DNA from: Hymenobacter chitinivorans DSM 11115
GTDB taxonomy: Bacteria; Bacteroidota; Bacteroidia; Cytophagales; Hymenobacteraceae
Direction of reading: 5' to 3'
NCBI RefSeq assembly: GCF_002797555.1
Contig: NZ_PGFA01000004.1
Coordinates: 434,001-498,000 of the forward strand
DNA: 64,000 nucleotides
Shown: positions 23,847 through 31,913 of the stretch, piece after piece
Layout: each line of letters starts with the position of its first letter
How positions within the stretch are numbered: position 1 is the first letter of the stretch
Made by a program: the position numbers and the translations under genes
The notes under the pieces: generated by a model
Databases searched by the model: none
Seen by the model: only the letters and a program-made list of their open reading frames with translations
Told to the model about the DNA's origin: nothing

Positions 23847-26039
23847 ATGGCCCGCGCAACCCTCATATCCGACCCCACCGGGGCGGCCGCCTCGGCCTTG
23901 ACCCTGGAAGCCCTGCGCGACGTGCCGCCGCGCAGTCACCGCGAGCTGACGCGCATTGCCCTGATTGGCAACCCCAACTCGGGCAAGTCGTCCTTGTTCA
24001 ACCAGCTCACGGGCCTGAATCAGAAAGTCGGCAACTTCCCTGGCGTCACGGTGGACCGTAAAACCGGTATTAGTCAGCTCACGGCCCAGCACCGGGCCGA
24101 AATCATTGACCTGCCCGGCACCTACTCGCTCTATCCCAAGAGCCTCGACGAGAAGGTCATTACCGACCTGCTCTACGACCAGGCTTCGGACCAGTACCCC
24201 GACTTCGTCGTTATTACCGTCGATGCCTCGAATCTGCGGCGCAATCTGCTGCTGTTCACCCAGCTGGCCGATTTGGGCCTGCCCGCGGTGCTGGCCCTGA
24301 ACATGATGGACGTGGCCGAGCAGCACGGCGTGCAGATTGACATCATGGCCCTGCAGCAGGAGCTGGGCGTACCCATCATTCCGATGAATGCCCGCAAGGG
24401 CGTGGGTATTGCCGCGCTTAAGATTGTGATGTCGCGGCAGCTGGGCGCCCCCACGGTGAGCTTTTTCGAGCCCAGTGAGGATTTGCTGCCCATGATCCGG
24501 CAGATTCGCTACTACTTCAACCTGCACAACGACTACCTGGCGCTGCACTACGCCCACCAGTTTCGGCAGATCAGCTTTCTGACGGCCGACGACAAAGCCT
24601 ACATCGGCGAGCTGGTAGAGAAGTACGATTTCAAGCCTACGCCCCGGCAGGCCCAGGAAACCATCGACCGGTATGCCCGCATCAACGATATTCTGCTGAA
24701 TACGGTGACGGTGGTGCGCACCGAGAAAAACGAGCCCTACAGCAACAAGCTCGACAAGGTGCTGACCCACAAGGTGTGGGGCTACCTGATTTTCTTCGGC
24801 ATCCTGTTTCTGATGTTTCAGGCCGTCTTTGCCTGGGCCAGCTACCCCATGGAGCTGATTGATGAGGGCGTGACGTGGATAAATCAGCTGGTGCAAACCA
24901 ACTTCGATGGGCCGCTGGTGAACCTGCTCACAGAGGGCGTGCTGGCCGGCCTGGGCGGGGTGCTCATCTTCATTCCGCAGATTGCCCTGCTCTTCGCCTT
25001 TATTGCGGTGCTCGAGGAAACCGGCTACATGGCCCGGGTCACGTTTATGATGGACCGGATTATGCGCAAGTTCGGGCTGAACGGCAAGAGCATTGTGCCC
25101 CTGATTTCGGGGGTGGCCTGCGCCGTGCCGGCCATTATGAGTGCCCGCACCATCGAAAACTGGAAGGACCGCATCATCACCATCTTCGTGACGCCGCTGA
25201 TGAGCTGCTCGGCCCGAATTCCGGTCTATACCGTGCTCATTGCCTTGGTGGTGCCGCCCCAGAAAGTGCTGGGCATCTTCAATCTGCAGGGTATTGCGCT
25301 GATGGGTTTGTACCTGCTAGGCTTTTTTGCCGCTATTTTCTCGGCCTGGCTGCTCAAGCTGATTCTGCGCACTCAGAACAAGAGCTACTTCATCATGGAG
25401 TTTCCCGTGTACCGCTGGCCGCGCTGGAAAAACGTGGGAATTACCATCGTGGAGAAGGTCAAAACCTTCGTCTTCCAGGCCGGTAAGGTGATTGTGGCCA
25501 TTTCCGTGATTCTGTGGGTGCTGGCTTCCTACGGGCCGGGCAATGCTCTGGAGCAGGCCGAAACCCGGGTGCGCGCTACGGCAACTCAGCAGCAGCTGTC
25601 GGCCGAGGAAACTGACATCCGCATTGCCTCCGAGAAGCTGGAGAATTCCTACGCCGGCCTTTTTGGCCGCACCCTGGAGCCGGCCATCCGCCCCCTGGGC
25701 TTCGACTGGAAAATCGGTATTGCCCTCATTACCTCGTTTGCCGCCCGGGAAGTATTCGTGGGCACTATTTCCACCATCTACAGCGTGGGCCAGGACGCCG
25801 ACATGCGCACGGTGCAGCAGAAACTGGCCGCCGAGAAAGACGACAACGGGCAGCCCTTCTTCACCCCGGCTCGGGCATTTTCCCTGCTGGTGTTCTACGT
25901 TTTTGCCATGCAGTGCATGAGCACTCTGGCCGTGGTGTACCGCGAAACCAAAGGCTGGAAATGGCCCCTGCTGCAGCTGCTCTACATGACCGGCCTGGCC
26001 TACGTATCGTCCTTCGTGGTGTATCAGCTGTTCAGCTAA
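23847..26039 (+). CDS. feoB: Ferrous iron transporter B
   Basis: A 730-residue inner-membrane Fe(II) transporter. The N-terminal G domain has G1 GNPNSGKSS (41-49), the G2 region with NFPGVTVD, G3 DLPGTYS and G4 NMMD, followed by a helical regulatory domain. The transmembrane part carries the Gate motifs (ISGVACAVPAIMSARTIE with Cys, and the later TSFAAREVFVGT). About eight to nine membrane helices are visible, and the protein ends shortly after the last one. The length is normal. It is the second gene of feoAB and is followed by a very long perfect hairpin (26115-26172). Confidence 0.95.
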   Translation: MARATLISDPTGAAASALTLEALRDVPPRSHRELTRIALIGNPNSGKSSLFNQLTGLNQKVGNFPGVTVDRKTGISQLTAQHRAEIIDLPGTYSLYPKSLDEKVITDLLYDQASDQYPDFVVITVDASNLRRNLLLFTQLADLGLPAVLALNMMDVAEQHGVQIDIMALQQELGVPIIPMNARKGVGIAALKIVMSRQLGAPTVSFFEPSEDLLPMIRQIRYYFNLHNDYLALHYAHQFRQISFLTADDKAYIGELVEKYDFKPTPRQAQETIDRYARINDILLNTVTVVRTEKNEPYSNKLDKVLTHKVWGYLIFFGILFLMFQAVFAWASYPMELIDEGVTWINQLVQTNFDGPLVNLLTEGVLAGLGGVLIFIPQIALLFAFIAVLEETGYMARVTFMMDRIMRKFGLNGKSIVPLISGVACAVPAIMSARTIENWKDRIITIFVTPLMSCSARIPVYTVLIALVVPPQKVLGIFNLQGIALMGLYLLGFFAAIFSAWLLKLILRTQNKSYFIMEFPVYRWPRWKNVGITIVEKVKTFVFQAGKVIVAISVILWVLASYGPGNALEQAETRVRATATQQQLSAEETDIRIASEKLENSYAGLFGRTLEPAIRPLGFDWKIGIALITSFAAREVFVGTISTIYSVGQDADMRTVQQKLAAEKDDNGQPFFTPARAFSLLVFYVFAMQCMSTLAVVYRETKGWKWPLLQLLYMTGLAYVSSFVVYQLFS

Positions 26040-26114
26040 CCATTTGCCCTTGCGAGGAGGCACGACATTCCGCGCCTCAAGCGGCGTCAATTCGTGCGCT
26101 GCGCAGGTAGTCTC

Positions 26115-26172
26115 GCCCTTTACCGAAAAGCCCTCAATCGTACCGACGATTGAGGGCTTTTCGGTAAAGGGC
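26115..26172. terminator. Perfect 27-bp stem hairpin after feoB
   Basis: The arms 26115-26141 and 26146-26172 are perfectly complementary over 27 bp with a 4-nt loop (ACCG). An internal CTTTT tract and symmetry suggest a bidirectional terminator between feoB (plus) and the protease gene (minus). Confidence 0.8.
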
Positions 26173-26208
26173 ATTGGCTGACTAAGCTTTTAACGGAGCC
26201 TTACGCGT

Positions 26209-26943
26209 TTACTTTTTCGGGTTCTTTTCCAGGAAAGCCAGCAGGCCATCCAGCGCGCAGGGCGAGAAGTACTTCTTTTTGGTGTCCGGGTCTACGGTGC
26301 CGTTGGACACGATGCCGACCACGAGTCCTTGCTCGTCGACCAGTGGGGCCCCACTCAGGCCGCCGAACTGCTCGGGCACGAGCAGGTCTTTGAGCAGAAT
26401 CCGGTGGTCGATGGTTTTGTAGTATTCGAATTCGTACACCCGCTGGGGACCGTCTTCCATGCGGCGCGTCCAGCCCACGACGTAGAGCTTTTCCCCGGGC
26501 CGCAGCGGCGTCGTCCGAGCTTCCAGGGGCTTGATGCCGGAATGGTTGGAGCGGAGCGAGAAAACCAGCCAGTCGTCATCGTACGTGGCCTTGTCGTCCA
26601 GGGCCTCGGCCCGATTCTCGTTCAGCAGTCGTTGCGTGACAACCCGGTCGGCTTTGCGGTTCAGCGGAAACAGGGACCAGGCCCTGATGCTGTTGCCCAA
26701 GGAAACCGAAGTCATTTCGCCGGTCTTGATAACCTTCAGCAAGTGCTTGGCCGTGACGGCAAAGGTGTCGGCGTGATGCTTAAGCAGGAAGCCACAACTA
26801 AAGCGGGGCTGGTCAAACTTTGCGTCGGTAAAGTCAATCCGGTTGACTAAGGCTATTTCTGGAAAGTGCTTCTTGGAAACCGGCTCCTGCCCGGAGCATT
26901 CGGTGGTCAGTACCAGAAGAAAAATCAGCCAGCTGAACTTCAT
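26209..26943 (-). CDS. Trypsin-like serine protease, exported
   Basis: A 244-residue protein with a signal peptide (MKFSWLIFLLVLTTECSG). A chymotrypsin-fold catalytic triad can be proposed: His in VTAKHLLKV (about residue 66), Asp in YDDDWLVFSL (about 122) and Ser in GGLSGAPLVDEQG (about 203), the last matching the GxSGxP consensus. The fold is complete but compact, with no PDZ domain, unlike DegP. The substrate is unknown. The ATG at 26943 gives a proper signal peptide; the longer frame to 26982 does not. It is monocistronic. Confidence 0.78.
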   Translation of the reverse strand: MKFSWLIFLLVLTTECSGQEPVSKKHFPEIALVNRIDFTDAKFDQPRFSCGFLLKHHADTFAVTAKHLLKVIKTGEMTSVSLGNSIRAWSLFPLNRKADRVVTQRLLNENRAEALDDKATYDDDWLVFSLRSNHSGIKPLEARTTPLRPGEKLYVVGWTRRMEDGPQRVYEFEYYKTIDHRILLKDLLVPEQFGGLSGAPLVDEQGLVVGIVSNGTVDPDTKKKYFSPCALDGLLAFLEKNPKK

Positions 26944-27075
26944 GCTAATTCCGGTTTTGGGGCGCAACAGTAGCGTTGACAAGGCCTTAAACTACAGCAA
27001 TTGGCCGATGATTAGCAACGGGTTTGGCTACCCCCGGCGAAAGTAGCCGACCAGCAAGCAGCGTCGCCACTGCTG

Positions 27076-27780
27076 CTACCGCCCAATCAGAAACACGGCG
27101 GGCTGCTTGTGAATCTGGGGGAGCTTGCCTTTCCAGCCGGCCACCGTGTCGGTGCGCACCAGCTCGTCGGGAGCGGTGAGGTTGGCGGCAATGCAGAGGC
27201 GGGTGCCGGGCTGGAGCTGGGTCAGCAAATCGTCCAGCATCTGCATGTTGCGGTAGGGCGTCTCGATGAAGAGCTGGGTCTGGTGCTGGCTCAGGGCCTG
27301 CTTTTCCAGGGCTTTGATGGCGGCAACGCGCTGGGCCCGCTCAATGGGCAGATAGCCGTGGAAGGCGAAGCTCTGCCCGTTCATGCCCGAGCCCATCAAC
27401 GCCAGCAGCAGGGAGGAAGGCCCCACCAGCGGCACTACTTTGATACCGAGCTTGTGGGCCAGGCGGGCTACTTCGGCGCCGGGGTCGGCCACGCCGGGGC
27501 AGCCGGCTTCGGAAATGACGCCGGCATCCTGGCCCGCCACCACGGCCTTCAGCGCCTCCTGAATCTGGGCTTCGGTCGAATCCTTGTCGATGACGGTGAG
27601 GCGCAGGCTTTCGATAACCTGGGCCGGGGCCACGCTCTTGATAAAGCGGCGGGCCGTGCGGGCATTTTCCACCAGAAAGTACGACAGCGCCGCTACCTGG
27701 GAGGCCACCTGCGCCGGCAGCACCTGGGCGGCCGTGTCGTCGGCCAGCACGGTGGGAATAAGGTAGAGAGTACCCTTCAT
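27076..27780 (-). CDS. RsmI-like SAM-dependent methyltransferase
   Basis: A 234-residue tetrapyrrole-methylase-fold enzyme. The opening GTLYLIPTVLADD, the SEAGCPGVADPG block (about residues 90-101) and VVPLVGPSSLLLAL followed by FAFHGYLP match the RsmI class, which 2'-O-methylates C1402 of 16S rRNA. In Bacteroidota this shorter form often exists beside a canonical RsmI, so the exact substrate is uncertain. Its start codon lies only 2 nt from one arm of a perfect inverted repeat (27783-27933). Confidence 0.8.
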   Translation of the reverse strand: MKGTLYLIPTVLADDTAAQVLPAQVASQVAALSYFLVENARTARRFIKSVAPAQVIESLRLTVIDKDSTEAQIQEALKAVVAGQDAGVISEAGCPGVADPGAEVARLAHKLGIKVVPLVGPSSLLLALMGSGMNGQSFAFHGYLPIERAQRVAAIKALEKQALSQHQTQLFIETPYRNMQMLDDLLTQLQPGTRLCIAANLTAPDELVRTDTVAGWKGKLPQIHKQPAVFLIGR

Positions 27781-27782
27781 CT

Positions 27783-27933
27783 TTAGTTGATAGTTGTTCG
27801 TTGTCAGTTGGTAGGTCTTTTTGGTTGCCTATGATGCTGACAACTGCTCCCGCTATAGTAGTTGTTGGTTGGTAGTTGTTAGGAACAGCTGGCAGCACGA
27901 GCTAACAACTGACAACGAACAACTATCAACTAA
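27783..27933. repeat. Perfect 28-bp inverted repeat filling an intergenic gap
   Basis: The arms 27783-27810 and 27906-27933 are perfectly inverted over 28 bp, with the theme TTAGTTGATAGTTG. One arm starts 2 nt from the start codon of the RsmI-like gene. The other contains the stop codon (27930-27932) of the hydrolase gene. The 95-nt spacer contains more GTTGTTGGTTGGTAG words. Confidence 0.85.
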
Positions 27934-28700
27934 CTTTTCGCGAAGGCCTCGACCAGGGCGTAGATTTCCTCGGGCTTTTCGGCGTGTAGCCAGTGGCCGG
28001 CGTCCACCACGGTTTCGACCTGGCTGTTGGGAAACAGGGCCGGAATGGCGTAGAGCTTGTCTTCGGTGCTTACGTAGTCCGATTTGCCGCCGCGCACGAA
28101 CAGGGCCGGCTTCACGAAGGGCGTGGGTCCGGTGATTTCGGCGCCAATGGCGGGCATATTGGCCGTCAGGGCCGCCAGGTTGGGGCGCCAGGCAAAGGAG
28201 TTGTCTTCGCGACGGTAGAGGTTTTTGAGCAGGAACTGCCGCACGCCCAGCTGCGGAATGTGCTGGGCCAGGGCCTCGTCGGCCTGCTGCCTCGACTCGA
28301 TGGTGGCCAGGTTCACGGCGTGTAGGCCGGCCAGAATATCGTCCTGGTGGCGCATGTCCGACAGGCGGGGGGCAATGTCGAGCACGATGAGCTTGTCGAG
28401 GCGGGCGGGGTGGTCGAGGGCGAAGCGCATGGCTACTTTGCCGCCCATGCTGTGGCCCATCAGGGTCACGTGCTGAAGCTGGAGCAGGTCGAACAATTCC
28501 AGCACGTCCTGGCTCATGAGCTCGTAGCTGTGCTCGGCCGTCTGGGGGGAGCGGCCGTGGTTGCGCAAATCCACCACAATCACGCGGTGGGTTTCGGCCC
28601 AGCGCTTGGCCAGGGTCTGCCAGTTGTCGGAAGTGCCGAAGAGGCCGTGCAGGATAACGAGCGGGTTGCCGGCGCCCAGTTCGCGGAAGTGTAGTTGCAT
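27930..28700 (-). CDS. Alpha/beta hydrolase (YbfF-like esterase)
   Basis: A 256-residue cytoplasmic hydrolase. The oxyanion region is ILHGLFGTSDNW (about residues 17-28), the nucleophile elbow is GHSMGG (about 81), the acid is likely Asp in the RGGKSDY block, and His is in DAGHWLHAEKPEE near residue 235. It most resembles YbfF-type esterases; the substrate is unknown. The ATG at 28700 is chosen because a minus-7-like GACCTTTG (28708-28715, minus) is only 7 nt upstream and the frame before it (to 28748) lies inside the promoter. The stop codon lies in a repeat arm. Confidence 0.82.
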   Translation of the reverse strand: MQLHFRELGAGNPLVILHGLFGTSDNWQTLAKRWAETHRVIVVDLRNHGRSPQTAEHSYELMSQDVLELFDLLQLQHVTLMGHSMGGKVAMRFALDHPARLDKLIVLDIAPRLSDMRHQDDILAGLHAVNLATIESRQQADEALAQHIPQLGVRQFLLKNLYRREDNSFAWRPNLAALTANMPAIGAEITGPTPFVKPALFVRGGKSDYVSTEDKLYAIPALFPNSQVETVVDAGHWLHAEKPEEIYALVEAFAKS

Positions 28701-28731
28701 AGTGCGGCAAAGGTCGGAAGAAGCCGGCAAA

Positions 28732-28767
28732 CAAAACGGGCCGGCCACTTGAAAGCGGCCGGCCCGG
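28732..28767 (-). terminator. Hairpin near the end of the T9SS cargo gene
   Basis: CGGGCCGGCC (28737-28746) pairs with GGCCGGCCCG (28757-28766). On the minus strand the stem is followed by TTTTGTTT, so it ends the transcript of the gene at 28788-31808. Confidence 0.75.
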
Positions 28768-28787
28768 TCAAATCAGGAGTTAATTGC

Positions 28788-31700
28788 CTATTGCCGCACC
28801 ACCTTCAGCACTTGTTGTTGGGTACCCTGGCGCACGGTGAGCGTGTACACGCCGGCCGGCCACCGGACTGCGGCCGGCAGGGGCAGCGTCGTTTGCCCGG
28901 CCGGCAGCGTTACCTGCTCGCGCAGCCACTGGCGGCCCGTCACGTCGTGGGCCGTAACTTCCACCGGGCCCGGCAGCGGAGCCAGCAGCTGCACCGTGAG
29001 CTGGTGGGCAAACGGGTTGGGGAAAGCCTGGGTCAGAGTCTGGGTTTTGACCGCCGCATGGTTGGCCGTAATAATCGGGTTCAGCCGGGCCAGGTAGCCC
29101 ACCGTGTGCACCGCGCCGGGACTGGTGAGCGTGAGTGGCCCGAACGTGGCCGTGGTCGAGCCGTAGTTGCCGGAAAAGTCGCCGGCCACGTACACCTGCC
29201 CGCTGGAACTCAGGGCCAGGTCGTAGGTATAGTTGGTGCCCCCGACGCTGGTGGCCCATTGCCACTGGCCGGCCGGACTGAGCTGGGCCACGAAAGTATC
29301 GTAGTAGCTGCGGTGGCTATAGGGCAGGGTGGTGGAACCGAAAATACCGCCGGCACTGCGGAAGCTGCCCGTGACGTAGGTCGTGCCGGTGGCATCCACG
29401 GCAATGGCTGAGCCCTGGTTGGAGCCGCGCATCCCACCCTGAGCCGCCCACTGCCACTGCCCGGCAGAGTTGACTTTGGCCACGAAAACGTCGGAGCTGT
29501 CGGAGCTGGTGAAGGCTGTGCTACCAAACGTGGCCGGGCCGCTGAAGAAGCCCGTCACGTAGGCGTTGCCGCTGGCATCGGCCGCAATGGCAGCTGTGCC
29601 GGCGTAGTCCGCGCCGGCGCCGGCGGCCCACTGCCACTGGCCGGTGCCGCTGAGCTTGGCCACGAAGGCGTTGGAATAGCCCGGGTTGCTGACCGTGGCG
29701 CTGCCGAAGGTGGCGGAGGGGCTTTGCGTGGAGCCCGACACGTAGGCGTTGCCCAGGGCGTCGAGGGCAATGTCGCTGGCGGCATCGGGACCGGTGCCGC
29801 CGCCGCTGCTGGCCCACAGCCACTGGCCGTCGGAGTCGAGCTTAGCGGCAAAGACTTCGAATGTGCCGTTGCTGGGGTTGGTGACGGTGACGCTGCCAAA
29901 CGTGGTCGAAGCGCCCTGAAACGAGCCGGCAACGTAGGCGTGGCCGGTAGCATCGACGGCAATGCCGTTGCCAAACTCATCGTTGGTGCCCAAGGCCTGC
30001 GTGGCCCACTGCCACTGGCCCGCCGTGTTGAGCTTGGCCACGAAGACATCGAAGCCGCCGACGCTGCTGAGTGTGGTGCTGCCAAAGGTAGCGTCGGCGC
30101 CTTTGAAGCAACCGGTCAAATACACGTTGCCGGCCGCATCCACGGCTAGGCTGCCTTTGTCGCTGTAGTAGCCGTAGCGGGCCGTGCCGGCGGTTTGCGT
30201 CACCCAAAGCCACTGCCCGGCCGCGCTGCGCTTGGCCACAAACAGGTCGTCGAGGGTGTGGCTGGTGCGCGTGATGGAGCCGAAGCTGAGCGTGCCGGTG
30301 AAGGAGCCCGTGACGTACACGTTGCCGGCCGCATCCACGGCCGTGCTGCTCACCGTGGCGCTGCCGCCCCCTTTCGACTGCTGAGCCCACTGCCACTGCC
30401 CGGTGCTGCCCAGCTTGGCTACAAACAGGTCGGCCGCGCCGCTGCTAGTGAGCGTGGTAGAGCCAAAGGTGACGTTGTCTTCTAGGTAGAAGCCCGTGAC
30501 GTAGGCGTTGCTGCTGGCGTCCACGGCCAAACCGTAGGCGTTGGCGCCACCCGCGCCGCCCGTCTGCTGGGCCCATTGCCACTGGCCGCTGGTGTTGAGC
30601 TTGGCCACGTACGTGCGCTGGTTGGGGCCGCTGCCGTTGAGGGAAATAGTGCCGAAAGAAAGCTGGGTGCTGTTGGTAAAGCCCGTCAGGTAGGTGTTGC
30701 CGGCCGCGTCGGTGGTCAGGGCCGTGGCCGTCTTGGTGCCGACGCCGCTGACCGGCGCCACCCACTGCCACTGGCCGGCCGCGTTGAGCTTGGCGGCAAA
30801 GGCAACGCCGCTGTAGTTGTTGTTCAGTGTAATGCTGCCGAAAGAGGCGGGGCCCTGATCGGCAAACCCGCCTACGTACACGTTGCCGGCCGCGTCGAGG
30901 GTCAGGCCACAGGGGGTGTCACTGTTGTAACTGCCGGCCTGGGTAGCCCATTGCCACTGGCCGTTGGGGTTGAGCTTGGCCACGAAGATGTCGGACGCAC
31001 CGCTGCCGGCCACGTTGCTGGTGTTGGTCAGCACGGTGGTGCCGAAGCTGGCCGTGGCCCCGTAGAAGGAGCCCGTGACGTACACGTTGCCGCTGGCGTC
31101 GGCCCGCAGGCCGTTGGTGTAGTTCATTTTCTCACTGCCAGCCTTCACGGCCCACTGCCACTGGCCGGCCGCGGTAATCTTGGCTACGAAAATGTCGGTG
31201 CCGGTCGAGGCCAGGGTGGTGGTGCCGAAGGTGGCGCCGGTGCCGAAGGTGCCGGTCAGGTACACGTTGCCGCCGGCGTCGAGGGCCAGGTTAGAGGCAT
31301 GCTTGCTGCCGGGGCCGCTGGCCTGGGTAGCCCAGAGCCATTGCCCGGCGCTGCTCAGCTTGGCCACGTACAGGTCGGAGCCGTAGGGGTTGGTGCAGGT
31401 GTTGGTGAGCGTGGTAGTGCCCAGCGTAAGGGTGCGGCCGCCAAAGGAACCCGCCACGTACAGGTCGCCGGCGGCGTCCACGGTCATGTCGGCAGCGCCC
31501 ACGCCGCCGAGCACCCACTGGCACTGGCCGGTAGCCTCGTCGAGCTTGGCAATAAAGGAGGAATAGTCGGTGCTGGTGAGGGTGCGGCCGCCCAGGCTGA
31601 TGGTGCCCTGAACGTTACCGGTGAGGTAGAGGTGGCCGGCGCCGTCCGACACGAACTTCTGGCCGAAGGCCTGGCCGTTGTACTCGGAGGTGCCCAGGGC

Positions 31701-31808
31701 CTGGGCCGCGTCCCAGGTTTGGGCCCGGCCCAGGCGGCCCGCCAGCAGGAATAGTATCAGCAGCAACCAAGTGCGGGATTGAAATAGCCGTGGTAAAAGT
31801 GTACGCAT
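28788..31808 (-). CDS. SBBP-repeat protein with T9SS C-terminal sorting domain
   Basis: A 1006-residue exported protein. The signal peptide (1-29, ending GRAQ) is followed by about 13 modules of 55-65 residues, each with a DAAGNVYVTGSF-like strand, an ATFGSTTL-like strand, a DLFVAKL strand and a GQWQWA tail. These are SBBP-type beta-propeller-forming repeats. The last 80 residues (from QAFPNPF to KVVRQ) are a type A T9SS sorting domain, so the protein is exported to the cell surface and probably anchored or released by T9SS. The sequence between modules is highly similar, which points to internal duplication. A minus-7 box lies at 31878-31885 (minus). The ligand is unknown. Confidence 0.9.
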   Translation of the reverse strand: MRTLLPRLFQSRTWLLLILFLLAGRLGRAQTWDAAQALGTSEYNGQAFGQKFVSDGAGHLYLTGNVQGTISLGGRTLTSTDYSSFIAKLDEATGQCQWVLGGVGAADMTVDAAGDLYVAGSFGGRTLTLGTTTLTNTCTNPYGSDLYVAKLSSAGQWLWATQASGPGSKHASNLALDAGGNVYLTGTFGTGATFGTTTLASTGTDIFVAKITAAGQWQWAVKAGSEKMNYTNGLRADASGNVYVTGSFYGATASFGTTVLTNTSNVAGSGASDIFVAKLNPNGQWQWATQAGSYNSDTPCGLTLDAAGNVYVGGFADQGPASFGSITLNNNYSGVAFAAKLNAAGQWQWVAPVSGVGTKTATALTTDAAGNTYLTGFTNSTQLSFGTISLNGSGPNQRTYVAKLNTSGQWQWAQQTGGAGGANAYGLAVDASSNAYVTGFYLEDNVTFGSTTLTSSGAADLFVAKLGSTGQWQWAQQSKGGGSATVSSTAVDAAGNVYVTGSFTGTLSFGSITRTSHTLDDLFVAKRSAAGQWLWVTQTAGTARYGYYSDKGSLAVDAAGNVYLTGCFKGADATFGSTTLSSVGGFDVFVAKLNTAGQWQWATQALGTNDEFGNGIAVDATGHAYVAGSFQGASTTFGSVTVTNPSNGTFEVFAAKLDSDGQWLWASSGGGTGPDAASDIALDALGNAYVSGSTQSPSATFGSATVSNPGYSNAFVAKLSGTGQWQWAAGAGADYAGTAAIAADASGNAYVTGFFSGPATFGSTAFTSSDSSDVFVAKVNSAGQWQWAAQGGMRGSNQGSAIAVDATGTTYVTGSFRSAGGIFGSTTLPYSHRSYYDTFVAQLSPAGQWQWATSVGGTNYTYDLALSSSGQVYVAGDFSGNYGSTTATFGPLTLTSPGAVHTVGYLARLNPIITANHAAVKTQTLTQAFPNPFAHQLTVQLLAPLPGPVEVTAHDVTGRQWLREQVTLPAGQTTLPLPAAVRWPAGVYTLTVRQGTQQQVLKVVRQ

Positions 31809-31877
31809 AGAGAAGAGTTAGATAAGAAGCGGCCCCAAGCAAAAGCCCGCCGCTGCATTTAGAAACTGGGATTCAGA

Positions 31878-31885
31878 CAAATATA
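31878..31885 (-). promoter_or_regulatory. Minus-7 promoter box of the T9SS cargo gene
   Basis: Exact TAnnTTTG (TATATTTG) on the minus strand, 69 nt before the ATG at 31808. Confidence 0.55.
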
Positions 31886-31913
31886 CCGCCCAAGGGCCGG
31901 GCGGCCGCGTAAA

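Noticed and set aside
26040..26114. Possible dispersed repeat after feoB
   Set aside because: Words such as CCCTTGCGAGGAGGCACGA resemble a common dispersed repeat, but there is only one copy here, so I cannot support it from the window.
30576..31754. A 392-residue open frame antisense to the T9SS cargo gene
   Set aside because: The repeated modules on the sense strand create an equally repetitive antisense frame, which carries no domain of its own.
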